From Vitrella brassicaformis (Eukaryota > Sar > Vitrellaceae), in assembly GCA_001179505.1 (NCBI GenBank), contig CDMY01000542.1, positions 20,154 to 84,153 on the forward strand: DNA of 64,000 bases. Reading direction: 5' to 3'. Positions within the stretch are counted from its first letter, which is position 1. Every line of letters starts with the position of its first letter. Of the stretch, positions 1-10,145 are shown piece by piece. A model generated the notes under the pieces. It did not search any database. It saw only the letters and a program-made list of their open reading frames with translations, and had not been told where the DNA came from. Made by a program: the position numbers and the translations under genes.

Positions 1-947
1 CGACGATGAGGGCGAACTTGGTGTCTCTGCCTGCAGGCAGCTCAATCCCCACAATGTCCTGCCGGACACACACCACGTTAGAACGTGAAAGAGACACATA
101 TAGAGAGAGAGATGTGTGTGTGTGTGTGTGTGTCATTTGAGCAACCTGGTGAAATGGGTTCACTCTGACACCGGTTTTGTTCTCATCCTCGCGTCCGTCG
201 ATCGAAATCATGACGGTCTCACCCTCGCGAGTGGCCCTCTCCCTCACAATGATCGAACCTACATGACCACACACGAGGATAGCATAGCAACCATGATGTG
301 TGTGAGGGCATGTGAGTGAGTGAGCAGCGCACCGGCGACGAGCCCTCTGGTGGACGAGAGGATCCTGAGCTGGTGTCTTGGTACCCTCAGGAGTCGTGTG
401 ATGTCCCTTATGGCTCTGTCGCTGTGCGTCTGGTTGGTGTACAGATGCACGTCACCATAGAACACCTCACCTGCCACCACACACACACGACAGACACCCG
501 ACAGACACACGACAGACACACGTGCTGTGTCTCTGTCACTTTCTTCTGTCAGTCGTGCACTGCTCACTCACGGAGCGTCGCTGATGTGTGGCTGGTGTGC
601 AGCTGGTAGATAGATCGCATCGTGGCCGTCAGCTGGGCGGCCTTCCTGCATCCGTCCGGCTGTGAGGAGTGAGCCGACAGCTTGCCCTCCAGCGATGAAG
701 AGTCAATGCTGCTGTCGTCGTGTGCTGGTGACTCATCATCGTGTGCGAGGTGGGTGGCGAGTGACTGGCTGGCCTCTGTGATGTTGGGGTGGCTGGGCAG
801 CGGCTGTGTCTCGTCCTTGACGACACAGCGGATGAGTGACAGCACTGCATCCTCGAGCATCGAGTCAACCTGTCGCTCCTCCATTGACTCACCCTGGTCG
901 TCGCTGGCTCCCTCAGACATTAATCGCTGCTGTGATGGCTCCCTCAC
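1..947 (-). CDS. SPO11: SPO11 / topoisomerase VI subunit A-like, 5' part (runs off left edge)
   Basis: Meiotic double-strand-break transesterase of the Spo11/Top6A family. Four exons join in frame: 572-947, 333-470, 146-258 and 1-58. All junctions have GT-AG, and the phases agree. Across the first junction the protein reads REVFYGDVHLY, which matches the family's active-site block (RDIFY..V.LF in yeast) and keeps the catalytic Tyr. It is followed by NQTHSDRAI, the VPR-like segment LLRVPRHQLRIL and GLVAG, all typical of the winged-helix (CAP) domain. The last exon (DIVGIELPAG..TKFALIV) is where the Toprim domain begins; the rest lies outside the window. The start is either 947 or the internal Met at 920. 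The acidic, Ser-rich N-terminus is not conserved in the family. Whether this is a meiotic SPO11 or the somatic Top6A type cannot be told from this part. Confidence 0.82.
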
Positions 948-1281
948 TCACCCACTCACTAACTCACGGACGCGAGACAGACAGAGACGATTAAACAAAC
1001 GCACAGATTACAAATTAAACATCCTGTACGTACGTATAGACATGTGTTCAACGTTTTGTATACGCGCCGTGTGTTTGCTGGGCCTCTTGAATTCATGGCA
1101 TCCGATCATCGATTGACAGCTGGCCTGGCGCAGGCACCTCATCAAATGTCACACATCTCAGGCAAGATGTCCATTGCACATTTCTGTCTGTCTGTCTGTC
1201 TGTCTATCAGTTAGATTACCGAGTAGCTCTCTGACACTCATCATATGATAATACACCTGCTACAACTGGAACTGAGCTATC
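948..1281. other. Intergenic region between two minus-strand genes
   Basis: No gene seen. It holds the upstream region of the SPO11-like gene and the 3' flank of the bromodomain gene, with a short (TCTG)n tract around 1185-1207. Confidence 0.5.
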
Positions 1282-3585
1282 CTACTCAACTCCCTCAGTC
1301 CCACCCGCCACGGTCCCCTCCTCCCCCCCTGCAGCCGGCGCCTCCTGCTGCTCAGCATCCATCCGTTGCCCTTCCGCCTCCTCCTCCTGCTGCTGCTGTG
1401 GCTGTGGCTGTGGTTGCGTCTCACTCTCGACCTTGTCCGCCCCGAACCCACCAGCACCAGCACCCGCTTGCGTCTCATCCATCGCCACATTATCATCACC
1501 CTGTTGCTGCTGCTCCTGCTGCTCCTTCTGCTCCTGCTGCTCCTGCTGCTCCTGCTGTTCCTGCTGTTGCTGCTGGTCCGCAGGCACGACGTCAGCATCG
1601 ACTGGTACAGCGGCAGGCTCGGCGGCGTTTGCTGCTGCCGGTGCCGCCATGTCCACATCCTGAGGGCTGTCCACATCGACAGGGGGCTGGACGTCAGGCG
1701 GAGGGGCAGGCGCACCGCCCTCACGGGCACCAACAACACCGTTGGGCGTCTGAAGAGCCAAGATCAGATCCCACACAAAGAGTTGTGTAATGGATTGCGT
1801 GTGCCCTGGTGTCCTTTCTCCGCACCATACCTCTTCTTTGACGTCCTCGGTGGCGGCGACGTCGGCCGGCTGATCCTTGGCAGCTGCCGCAGCAGCAGCG
1901 GCTGCTTTGCCACTGCCCTTTGGCCTGCCCCTCTTGCCCTTCTGGCCGGGCGGCCTGGTCGGCTTGATGTTCTTCAGCAGGATCGTGACCAACCTGACGA
2001 TACACAGAGTGAGTGATGTGCGTGCAGCACAGATTGATGCGTGTGGATGGGAACTGAGGTGGTGGGCCTTTCTTACTGTTTGACTTGGTTGAACATGTTC
2101 TTGTCGGCCGCCAGCATGTCCACCGACAGCGTCAACACCTTGTCGTCACGCTGATATGCCACACACGGACACGGGAGGGAATGGTGTGCGCCCCTCCAGC
2201 TCATGATTCACCTACCGGCTGCAGTGCCGAAGGCGACCGCAACTGCAGGAACCTAACCACCTGCAACATCACATCCACCGCATGGCAGACCAGACGGACG
2301 GACATCTATCTCCCTCTGTGTGTGTTGCTGTCGCAGCCTTATGAGTATGTAGCTCCGTACTTTGGCTATGTATGGGCCTGTGAGCATCTGCATGCGTGTG
2401 TGGAGCAGCTCTCGCTCGGCGAGGGGCAGCTGGGGTGGTGGGATAGGGGCCATGTGCACGGGCGCCTCGGGGACAGCCATCATCGCAGCCGCTTCCGTAC
2501 TGACACACAAGAGACAGACATGACGCAAATAGCCCCAACACACGCCATGAGGGTTCGATCTGTCTGGCTGCATACTTACACGTGTTGTTCCCGCTTGACC
2601 CGCGGCTGCACATCCCTCTCGACGGCCACTGCTGCAGCGTCGACGCCATCGGCGGTCCTCTTGCGTTTCTTCTGCTGCTGTTGTTGCTGCTGCTGTTGAT
2701 GCTGCTGATGCTGCTTGGCCACCTTGCCCTTCTTCTTGCTGCCGCTCTTACTCACAGGTGCCACCACACCACCACCAGCAGCACTAGCTGCTGCGGCGGC
2801 GGCGGCTGCTTTGGCGGCTGCTGCTTTGGCGGCGGCTGAATTGGCGGCATCTGAGGCTGCGGAACCTGACGCCAAACTCTCAACCACCACTGCGTCAGCT
2901 GACAAACAAGTATGTGCGTGTGTTGCCATGAGCGTGTAGACTGTGTGTGTGTGGGTATGCGTGTGTACCTGGTTTTTTGGTCTCCTCCTGTGGTGCGTCG
3001 GGCTGCAGCTGGTCTGGCAGGACGGTGAGGGGTCCGAGGACGCCATCGGCCTCGATGCGGCGCCGCATCTCGTCAGCCTTCCTCTGCATGCTCTGAGCTA
3101 CCTTGCATATCACCTGGCAGCCAAGCACACACACATGCACACAGACGGATTGACACATGCACAAGAGCGGTTGATCTATCTGTCTGTCGGCGTAGTCCTG
3201 TTTTTACCGATCCCTTGCGGTTGTAGAGCTGGCAGTTGGCCCAGACGAGGCCGACGTCGTGCCAAAACTCAGAGAAGCGTGTGTACTTCGGAGGGTTGTC
3301 GGCAAGCTTTTGCTGCATTCACACACACACACGCAGAGAAGGAAGGAGCACACCGTCATGATGATGTCCTCCTGTTTTTTGTGATCTGTTGCTGGTAGAT
3401 CTGCATGCGTGTGGTTGTTGACGTACGCTGATAGCGGAGAGGTCCATGGGCTGTTTGACGATGGTGAGGTAGTCCATGTACTTGGTTGTGTCGACGGGCA
3501 GCAGGAAGGCGTCCGCCTCGGGGTCCTCCTGCAGCTTCTTGACCGTATCACGCAAAGCACTCACCAACGCCTCCTGCATCACCAT
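1282..3585 (-). CDS. BET-like bromodomain protein with NET-like domain, AT-hook and Gln/Glu-rich tail
   Basis: Probable acetyl-lysine reader acting on chromatin. From the start at 3585, the N-terminal exons (3585-3430 and 3318-3210) form a bromodomain: DAFLLPVDTTKYMDYL, then VKQPMDLSAI, then FWHDVGLVWANCQLYN, which contains the family's binding-site Asn. Next come a basic Gln-rich/Ala-rich linker (3046-2580), a NET-like segment (LPLAERELLHTRMQML.., about 2500-2340), an AT-hook-like KRGRPKG (about 1930) and a long Gln/Glu tail (about 1600-1282). The order bromodomain-then-NET is that of BET proteins, but only one bromodomain is visible, as in plant GTE proteins. The start at 3585 is the first Met before the bromodomain; an upstream exon cannot be excluded. 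The next gene starts divergently at 3806, about 220 bp away. Confidence 0.75.
1502..1590. repeat. Imperfect CTGCTC/CTGCTG trinucleotide tract
   Basis: On the minus strand it is an imperfect CAG/GAG run that codes for the Gln/Glu tail of the bromodomain protein. Interruptions of the QQEQQEQ type keep it from being a pure repeat. Confidence 0.8.
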
Positions 3586-3805
3586 AATCTCGTCAGCCGA
3601 TCAATTAAGGGCAAAGGTGGTGTGTTCCTCGATATGACAAACGTCGGAATGTCTGTACCGGCGGACACCGACACCACCAAGGACGCGCAGGTTGGTCGGT
3701 TGGTTATGGGTTTGACGAGCACCTGCTCCTAAGCCCGACGCCCACCTTTCGGCGCTACCACATCGGAAGCCAAGGGCGCAGAGTCAACGAGCTTGATAGG
3801 GGACA

Positions 3806-6570
3806 ATGGATCTTGAAGACACGCCGAAAAAGTCGCCGAGGGCTGGGGACTCGCCAAAGGCAACTGGTGGGCAACACAAACAGTGAGGCACAGAAGGGCA
3901 GAAAGATGCGTGCCTTTCCTGTCTGTGTGCATGCAGGCAGCTGTGAGTCGGCCGCAGGCCGCATGACTTTCAGCACCTCCAGCACGAGAGACAGCGTCGC
4001 ATCAAGTCCGAAAGGGCAGCAGGCAAGCAACAGATGCACCACAGTGTGGGGCACACGGGGAGAAAGAGACGGCTGAAATGAGGCCAACAAACGTCATTCT
4101 GGGCCTGGCTCTTTCTGCTGATGCAGGTGCGAATTGACCGTTCCTGCTTAGAAGGCCTGGAGGGTCCGCTGGTAGGGCGCCTCGGCTCGCTGATCAGCAC
4201 CAGAGAGGCGGCACCCCTGTCTGGCGTGAGTAAGGAGCTCTACGGCAAGGTGAATGACGGCACCTATGGGATTTGGCGTTGGCTGGTCATCCGGGACGGC
4301 GAGAACATATGGCAGGACCTCGGGGCCATGAAGTACTCGTCCAAGGACATCAAAGCCGAGAGCAGAAAGCGCAAGGCAGAATATCTCAAGGCCAGACTGG
4401 TCAGCCATTCAGCCAGCTAGCCACTCGAGGACAAATGGTGCGTGCAGAGTGATTGCCCGTCTGCCTGTGTGTGTGTGTTCAGAGGAAGATCAAGGTGTGC
4501 CACGTGTCGACGAGCCACGGCGATGCCGTGACCTTCATCGCAGAGTGTCTGGAGGCGTCCAAGGGCACACTGACACACATGACGCTCGTCGGCCCCGACC
4601 AGACATTCTCCGTCTGCCGCTCGCGGCCCGACCCCGTGGTTTTCGAGCGGCTGACCAGCATCAGCGTGTCTTCACCCACATGGATGCTGCTCATGTGGAC
4701 ATACAAATGGTACGGATGGGAAGTGTACATGGCCGGACACCCAGCCATTGAAACAGAGAGAGGTTGTCACATGTATGTTTTCTTTCTCTGGTGCACTCAC
4801 TGCAGGGAGCTGCCCAAGGTGACAGTGCTCAGCCTGGGGCCCGTGAGCCGACACACGTCGGTCTCGACCGTCTCGCTGTCGCACATCCTCCAGACCTGCC
4901 CCCTGCTCCAGGAGCTCCGGGCAAAGGAGCTGGTGCTCTACGACACGGACTACTGGAAGAACGTCTGCCTCAACGGACTCAGCAAGTGCCCACAGTTGCG
5001 GGTCATCACCGGACTCTGCGTCAAGTTCTTCGATTTTGCTCCCCTTCGCTACCTCATCGAGGCACTCGACCCCCACTGGAGCCGCCACGACATGAAGGGT
5101 GGGTGGCACACACATACCAGGGGAGAGGGGAGGATGCACTGCACCTCGTCTCGTCCACCTGTGTGTGTGGTCACTCACTGCATTCATTGCATGTCTGTCT
5201 GTCTGCAGGCGTGCCAAAGAAGATCCAGATTCGCTACTGCATGCAGATAGGGACAGATTTCGGCAAGGAGGTCCTCACGCGCAGCAAGGGGCCCAACCCC
5301 ATATCGATGCCCGATTTCATCGCATGGGCGGGCCGCCTTGGCTGCCACATCGACTGGACGCCATGGTTCATGGAAGATACTCTGTACGTGCACCACAAAC
5401 AGGCACAAGGCCAAACGGGACGTGCCTGCGACTGCATGGCATGCAGCCACGCATGACACTGTCTGTCGTCTTGTGGTGTGGTGCGCATGGCATGCAGGTA
5501 TGATGTTTCTCTAGAGTGCAGCAACAAGGTGCCCACGGCCCCTCCCGCAGTGCGCGGCCCCATCGCAGACGTCGTCAGAACACTCACCAACAAGTCGCAC
5601 GCAGTAAGGGCAATGCGAAGACGCATCGCCACAAAGTGTCTTGATGCTGTGCATCGGGTGCGTGTGTGTGGTGTGGTATGGTGTGGTCCATCAGGTGCAG
5701 CTGTCGATTGGCGGCACAGCGCTCGACGTGAGCTGGAAGGACAAGTTGGTGTTCCCCCGTGCCAAGAACCTGCGCATGTATCAGTTCGGCGAGTCCATCC
5801 CGGTGGCCGAGGCCATCAAGTCGATACCCGACTGGCTGATCGAGACAGAGGAGGACGGCTCCAACGCACACATGCCCGCCATGGAGACCTTCTTCGGTTT
5901 GTGTGTCTGTCTGCATGGGAGAGCGATTCCTCCCCCACTGTGTGTGTTCCCCACTGCAGGTACCATCGGCTTCATCTTCTCACATCAGACGAGCCACCGC
6001 CCGTCGGCTGACCTGCCGGCCGCCCCCAACAAGCTGTCTCAGCTTATCGGAGGGTTCCGTCGCCTCCGGGCGGTGCTGCTGGTGTCGTCATCGCTCAACA
6101 CCATCCTCGACTTCGTCTCATACATGAAAGCCCCGCACGTCGATGAGGTCGGCCCAACCAAACAGACACAAAGCTGCTGATATGGCTGCATCAGCGTGCG
6201 TGTCGTGTGTCTGTGTCAGGTCGAGTGTGAGCTGGCCGCCCACGTGACGGAGTTGCCCGAGACCCTGCCCACAGACAAGGTCTTCCCGTCGGTGCAGCGG
6301 TTCGGGCTGCGGTCATTCCGGGCGATAAGCCGGTCGTGTGCGCTGTCGTGTGCGCGGCTGATAGCGGCCATCGCGGCGGCGGAGGCCACGTTTGAGGTGT
6401 GGATCGAGCAGAACGAGTTCCAGGACGGCCCGCGTGACGTGGGCATGCGGGCGCTGTGCTACGAGTGCATAGAGGTGGTGCAGGGCGTGTATGACGTCAC
6501 ACACACACGGTCGTCGCCAAACATCGGGATAAGGCTCAAGAGGAAGAAGCCAACGGACGAGATGAAGTGA
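3806..6570 (+). CDS. F-box-like / leucine-rich-repeat-like protein, unknown target
   Basis: Possible substrate adaptor of an SCF-type ubiquitin ligase, by analogy only. I chose the ATG at 3806 (MDLEDTPKKSPRAG..), with an intron ending near 3935. An exon after about 4123 reads LVGRLGSLISTREAAPLSGVSKELY, which resembles an F-box. Later exons (about 4482-4690, 4806-5098, 5210-5385, 5500-5650, 5695-5895, 5960-6150 and 6220-6570) carry repeated segments such as LTHMTLVG, PKVTVLSLG, CPQLRVITGL and FRRLRAVLLVSSSLN, which look like irregular LRRs. The protein ends in a basic RLKRKKPTDEMK at 6570. The introns are TG-rich. The exon chain is approximate, especially at the 5' end. The F-box assignment is weak; the LRR-like character is better supported. 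Confidence 0.55.
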
Positions 6571-7607
6571 GAGATATGGCTAAATCGGGAGGGGGGACCC
6601 AGGGGCAGTTCTGTGAGTGGTTTTCTTTGTGTGGATTGTTCTGTTGTGGATAAGTGACACGGGGACCGCTGCGTCCGTGTGTGTTTGCGAAAGCTCCGCC
6701 CAGCTGGCGGGTCTGTCTGTCTGTCTGTCTGTCTGGATAATCTGGATAAATGGGTAATCATGGGACGGGCCATGTTTTTTCCGGCTCCGTTGGTCCATTA
6801 ATTCACGCGTGCATGCGGTTGACACACAGCTGCAGCGTATCGACACATCCGTGCCGAAGATGGATAAGATTGAGTAAAGTGACTAAGAGGCAGGGAGAGA
6901 GGGCAGAGGGGAGAGGTTTGCTGTGGAGTGTCCTGTTGTGGATACATGAGTAATGTGTGTGTGCGGGCATCCAGGCAGCAAAGGGCGGCGCACGCGGACA
7001 GGGATGGGTGGAGAGAGATGAGGGTCGCGCGTAGTGTCATACTTTCCTGCCTCGGTCGGTCGCGTCTGGTTTTGTCGGCAGGCGGTGCCTTTCTCACTGA
7101 CTACCTGGCAGTTGTCATGGAGTTCTGATGTGTTGTTTGCTGCGCTGCTTCATGTGACGTCCGTGATGTCGTGGGTGTGCAACCTGCCGGCTCTTCGGTT
7201 GTGTGCACCCCCACGTCAGAACAGGTGTCACATGAAGCAGACAGTGAGTGACAAACAGTGAACACAAGTGCTGCATTCAGCATGGTTGTGGTCCTGGTGA
7301 CGGAAGGAAGTCTGCGCAGCTCTGTTCTCAGGTCCGAAGCGAAGGTGATGCCGAACCTGCGCTTCTTACCTGACGCCAGGCAGCGCAGACACCTTCTGTG
7401 CCAGCCAGGCGGGATCTGAATACGATGGTGCATGTAGCAGCTCAATTCGCAATGCGTTTCAGCCGCCTGCAGTGAATTCGACATGCAGCTCGACGTACAG
7501 GAGGTGTCGTGGGATGCTATGAATTCGATCCGCTGCAAGCTTGGCATTGAAGCTTGATCTTCTCCTCCCCGTCGCTTCTCTAATGCTCCTCCGTCCCAGA
7601 TCGCTTC
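6571..7607. other. Intergenic region, about 1 kb
   Basis: No convincing gene. It has a (GTCT)n tract at about 6712-6736. A minus-strand open frame at 7101-7742 overlaps the start of the next gene and has no recognisable domain, so I read it as chance. Confidence 0.5.
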
Positions 7608-8573
7608 ATGGCATTGCTCACCTTCGAAGATCTGGCTGCCCTGGACGCCGGTGACGCCCAAGTAGCACAGTTCAAGGAGGACTATCGCCGCCAGGGATAC
7701 TGCTGGTACGCCCAGACACACACACTCGTGTGTCATAGGCACAGTGACTGTCTTCTTGTGCGCTTCCCTTTTCTTATCAGGCTGCCTTCATTCGTGTCAT
7801 CGGACGTCGTCCAGCAACTGCAATGCGAGGCTGCACGGCTATTTGAGGCCTCAGCGGACAACTCGTTCCGCAGCACCGAGGACCACACAATCACTCTCGA
7901 CTCGCCCTCGGCACACACAGACACAGCAACAACACAGCAGTCGTCGAAGTGCCTCATCGCGCAAGACCGACTGCCGACCGAATCGCAGCTGCTGAGGCTC
8001 TTCCGCTCACCGGGCCTGATCCGGCTGCTCTCACTCATCATAGACCGACCTGTCTATTGCTCTGACGACCCTCTCGGTGGCGTCTACTACAACGTGTTTG
8101 AAGAAGGGGACGCCCTCGGTTGGCACTTCGACCGGTCGCCGTTCTTCGTCAACCTGCTTGTGTCGCTGCCGTCGGAGGGCGGTGGCGGGCAGTTTGAGTT
8201 CTTTGCCGATGGACGACCACAGCAGGAGGATGCCGACTCAGATGATGTGCTGCCGCCTGTTTATGAGGCGGGGGTGGCGCGTGTGGCGAGGGGTGAGGAT
8301 GTGTCGAAGGTGGTGCGGCCGCCGCTGGCCGAGGGAGGCATCATCATATTCCAGGGGAGGAGATACATGCACAGGTGGGCGAGCAAACAACAGACACACA
8401 GAGAGGGGGAGGGAGAGGGGGAGGGAGAGAGAGCGGCCACTCATGTTTGTGTGTTTAGGGTGACTCCTGTGGTTGGTGCTGGCGAGAGGCGGATCAACGC
8501 CATCCTGACCTATGCGGATGCGCCTGGCTTTGTGCTCAACACATACACGAGGCAGACATTCTTCGGCCGATAG
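7608..8573 (+). CDS. 2-oxoglutarate/Fe(II)-dependent dioxygenase family protein
   Basis: Predicted non-haem iron oxygenase. Three exons: 7608-7705, 7781-8374 and 8459-8573. Key parts of the double-stranded beta-helix fold are visible. VYYNVFEEGDALGWHFDRS carries the HxD iron ligands, FVNLLVSLP and GGGGQFEFF follow, then the distal His in RYMHR|VTPV across the second splice junction, and RRINAIL with the Arg expected to bind 2-oxoglutarate. Both introns (75 and 84 nt) are multiples of three without stops, so a naive open frame runs straight through them. Splitting is supported by GT-AG ends and by the continuity of YMHR-VTPV. The substrate is unknown; it could modify a small molecule or a protein. 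The closest remembered architecture is that of small fungal/bacterial 2OG oxygenases. Confidence 0.75.
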   Translation: MALLTFEDLAALDAGDAQVAQFKEDYRRQGYCWYAQTHTLVCHRHSDCLLVRFPFLIRLPSFVSSDVVQQLQCEAARLFEASADNSFRSTEDHTITLDSPSAHTDTATTQQSSKCLIAQDRLPTESQLLRLFRSPGLIRLLSLIIDRPVYCSDDPLGGVYYNVFEEGDALGWHFDRSPFFVNLLVSLPSEGGGGQFEFFADGRPQQEDADSDDVLPPVYEAGVARVARGEDVSKVVRPPLAEGGIIIFQGRRYMHRWASKQQTHREGEGEGEGERAATHVCVFRVTPVVGAGERRINAILTYADAPGFVLNTYTRQTFFGR

Positions 8574-8691
8574 ACAGACAAATCAACCGTGTGCCCATTC
8601 TGTGTACTGCTGGACGCACAATGACGAGAGCTGCCTTCATGTGGTGGTAAAGATAGATGGCATTTGACCCACGAAACGCAGGAAGGTCAGG

Positions 8692-9963
8692 TCAGCAGTC
8701 CCCACAAACATGGAAGCCCACACACGCCCCAATTGATCTAGTGTTTATAATAGTATGATACGGCACGCTGCTGCTGTTCGACTCCACCGCAGGTTTCTGA
8801 TACTGAGACAGCCCCCTGGTCACCGCACACTCACCATCGTAGTGATTGTTGCCCCTCAACACAGCAGAGAAATCCTCATGGGACATCACACGGCGAGACG
8901 CACCTCGCAGGGCAGACAGCGGCGCCCTTTCGACTGCCTTCGTGGTGCTGTCACTCAGAGACGGCCGTCTCATGAAATGGGAGTGCTGCACGCCCGTGCC
9001 TGCGTAGACGACATGGGGATTCACACGCGCCTTTCTTGTGGCTGCGTAATATCGTCTCGGGTATGGATCGACGCACGGCGAGGCAACAGCAGCCGTGGAC
9101 GGCCGCTTGGTCGCCTCCTTCTCAGCCTCGGCGCCGGCAGGCTGCTGTTGCGGCTGACCCTGGGTCGACGGCCGCACTTGAGCTGCTTCATCCTCAGTCT
9201 TCTCTTCAACTTTACTTTCCCTGAGGCTCGTGTACTCGTTCCTCGCAATCAAGCGGACTGACGTCCCCGGCGGGGCAATAGAGGGCCGACCGACACAGGC
9301 AGGCACATGTGGAGACCAGAAGATGCCGTCCCTCTGCTGCTTGATGTGACGCGACCAGGGAGACCAGCTCTCCACCGTGTGTCGCCTTGCCGCCCCGGCG
9401 GGCGCTGTGCGGGGGGGCTGGTAAGCAGTGAAACTCGGGGCAGTCGTGGCGGCTGGTGGCATCCAGACGGCTGCAGGCTTGCCGGCAGCATGCCTCTTGG
9501 TGGTGCAGAGGAAGTGGTACCGAGATGGGCTCAGCAAAGAGGCTTTCAGCCTGTGAGCCTCCGTCTCAGCCTGCATGGATGTAGGGAGAGCACACAGATC
9601 ATGTCACTCATTTGTGTCGTGTGGTGCTGGCTTACATAGCTCATTAGCGGAGGTTTGAGGACGTGCTGCGTTTGTTCATGGCCCCCAGCGGGGATGCGCC
9701 GCCTCTTCTGGATGAACCTCTTGTCGAAGGGGTTGCCATCGTCGCTTGCGCGCAGCATGGGGAAGTAGGGGTCGCATCTGCAGACGTGTCATCCCCCATG
9801 TAAGGATGCATTGCCCCTCTGCTACCTATGCCATGGCACGTGCTCACCTTTGGCGTGCCGGGTTTATGATGTCAAATTGAACGCCGGACAGGCGTGACGC
9901 CACTGCCTTCTGGCCAGCCGTCCCTCGCTGCTTCCCACACTCGTACAGGTTTACACTCTCCAT
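8692..9963 (-). CDS. Hypothetical protein, unrecognised
   Basis: Three exons on the minus strand. Exon 1 starts at 9963 (MESVNLYECG) and ends with DIINPAR at a GTGAGC donor. Exon 2 (about 9780-9612) reads CDPYFPMLRASDDGNPFDKRF. Exon 3 (about 9573-8692) is a long, mostly disordered region rich in Arg, Pro and Ser, ending in GFHVCGDC. The phases agree at both junctions. I see no signal peptide, membrane helix or known domain. The start codon lies 183 bp from the divergent ODA-docking gene at 10146, which makes co-regulation with flagellar genes possible. A short motif-poor axonemal or cytoskeletal protein would fit, but this is a guess. Confidence 0.55.
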
Positions 9964-10145
9964 CGCCTCAACACCGAGCCCCACGTGAAGGAACACCGAG
10001 CTCTCAAGTGGGGATGAATTGAAGTGATCAGCTGAGAGCCGCCTGCCACGAAAACCTCGGAACAGAGGGAGTTTTTGCAAAGGGGGAGAAGGGAGAAAAC
10101 GCTGCGAGCTACTAATCTTGCGAGGTGCGGGGTGGAGCGGAAAAG

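Noticed and set aside
113-133. (TG)n and (CA)n runs considered as possible CRISPR or telomere-like repeats
   Set aside because: They are simple dinucleotide microsatellites without spacers; no CRISPR array or telomere unit was seen anywhere.
1366-2016. Plus-strand Leu-rich open frame with poly-Leu, resembling a membrane protein
   Set aside because: It is the antisense of the Gln/Glu repeat tail of the bromodomain gene; CTG/CTC repeats give poly-Leu automatically.
7101-7742. Minus-strand open frame of 213 codons with several Cys residues
   Set aside because: It overlaps the start and first exon of the well-supported 2OG oxygenase and shows no domain or repeat of conserved residues.
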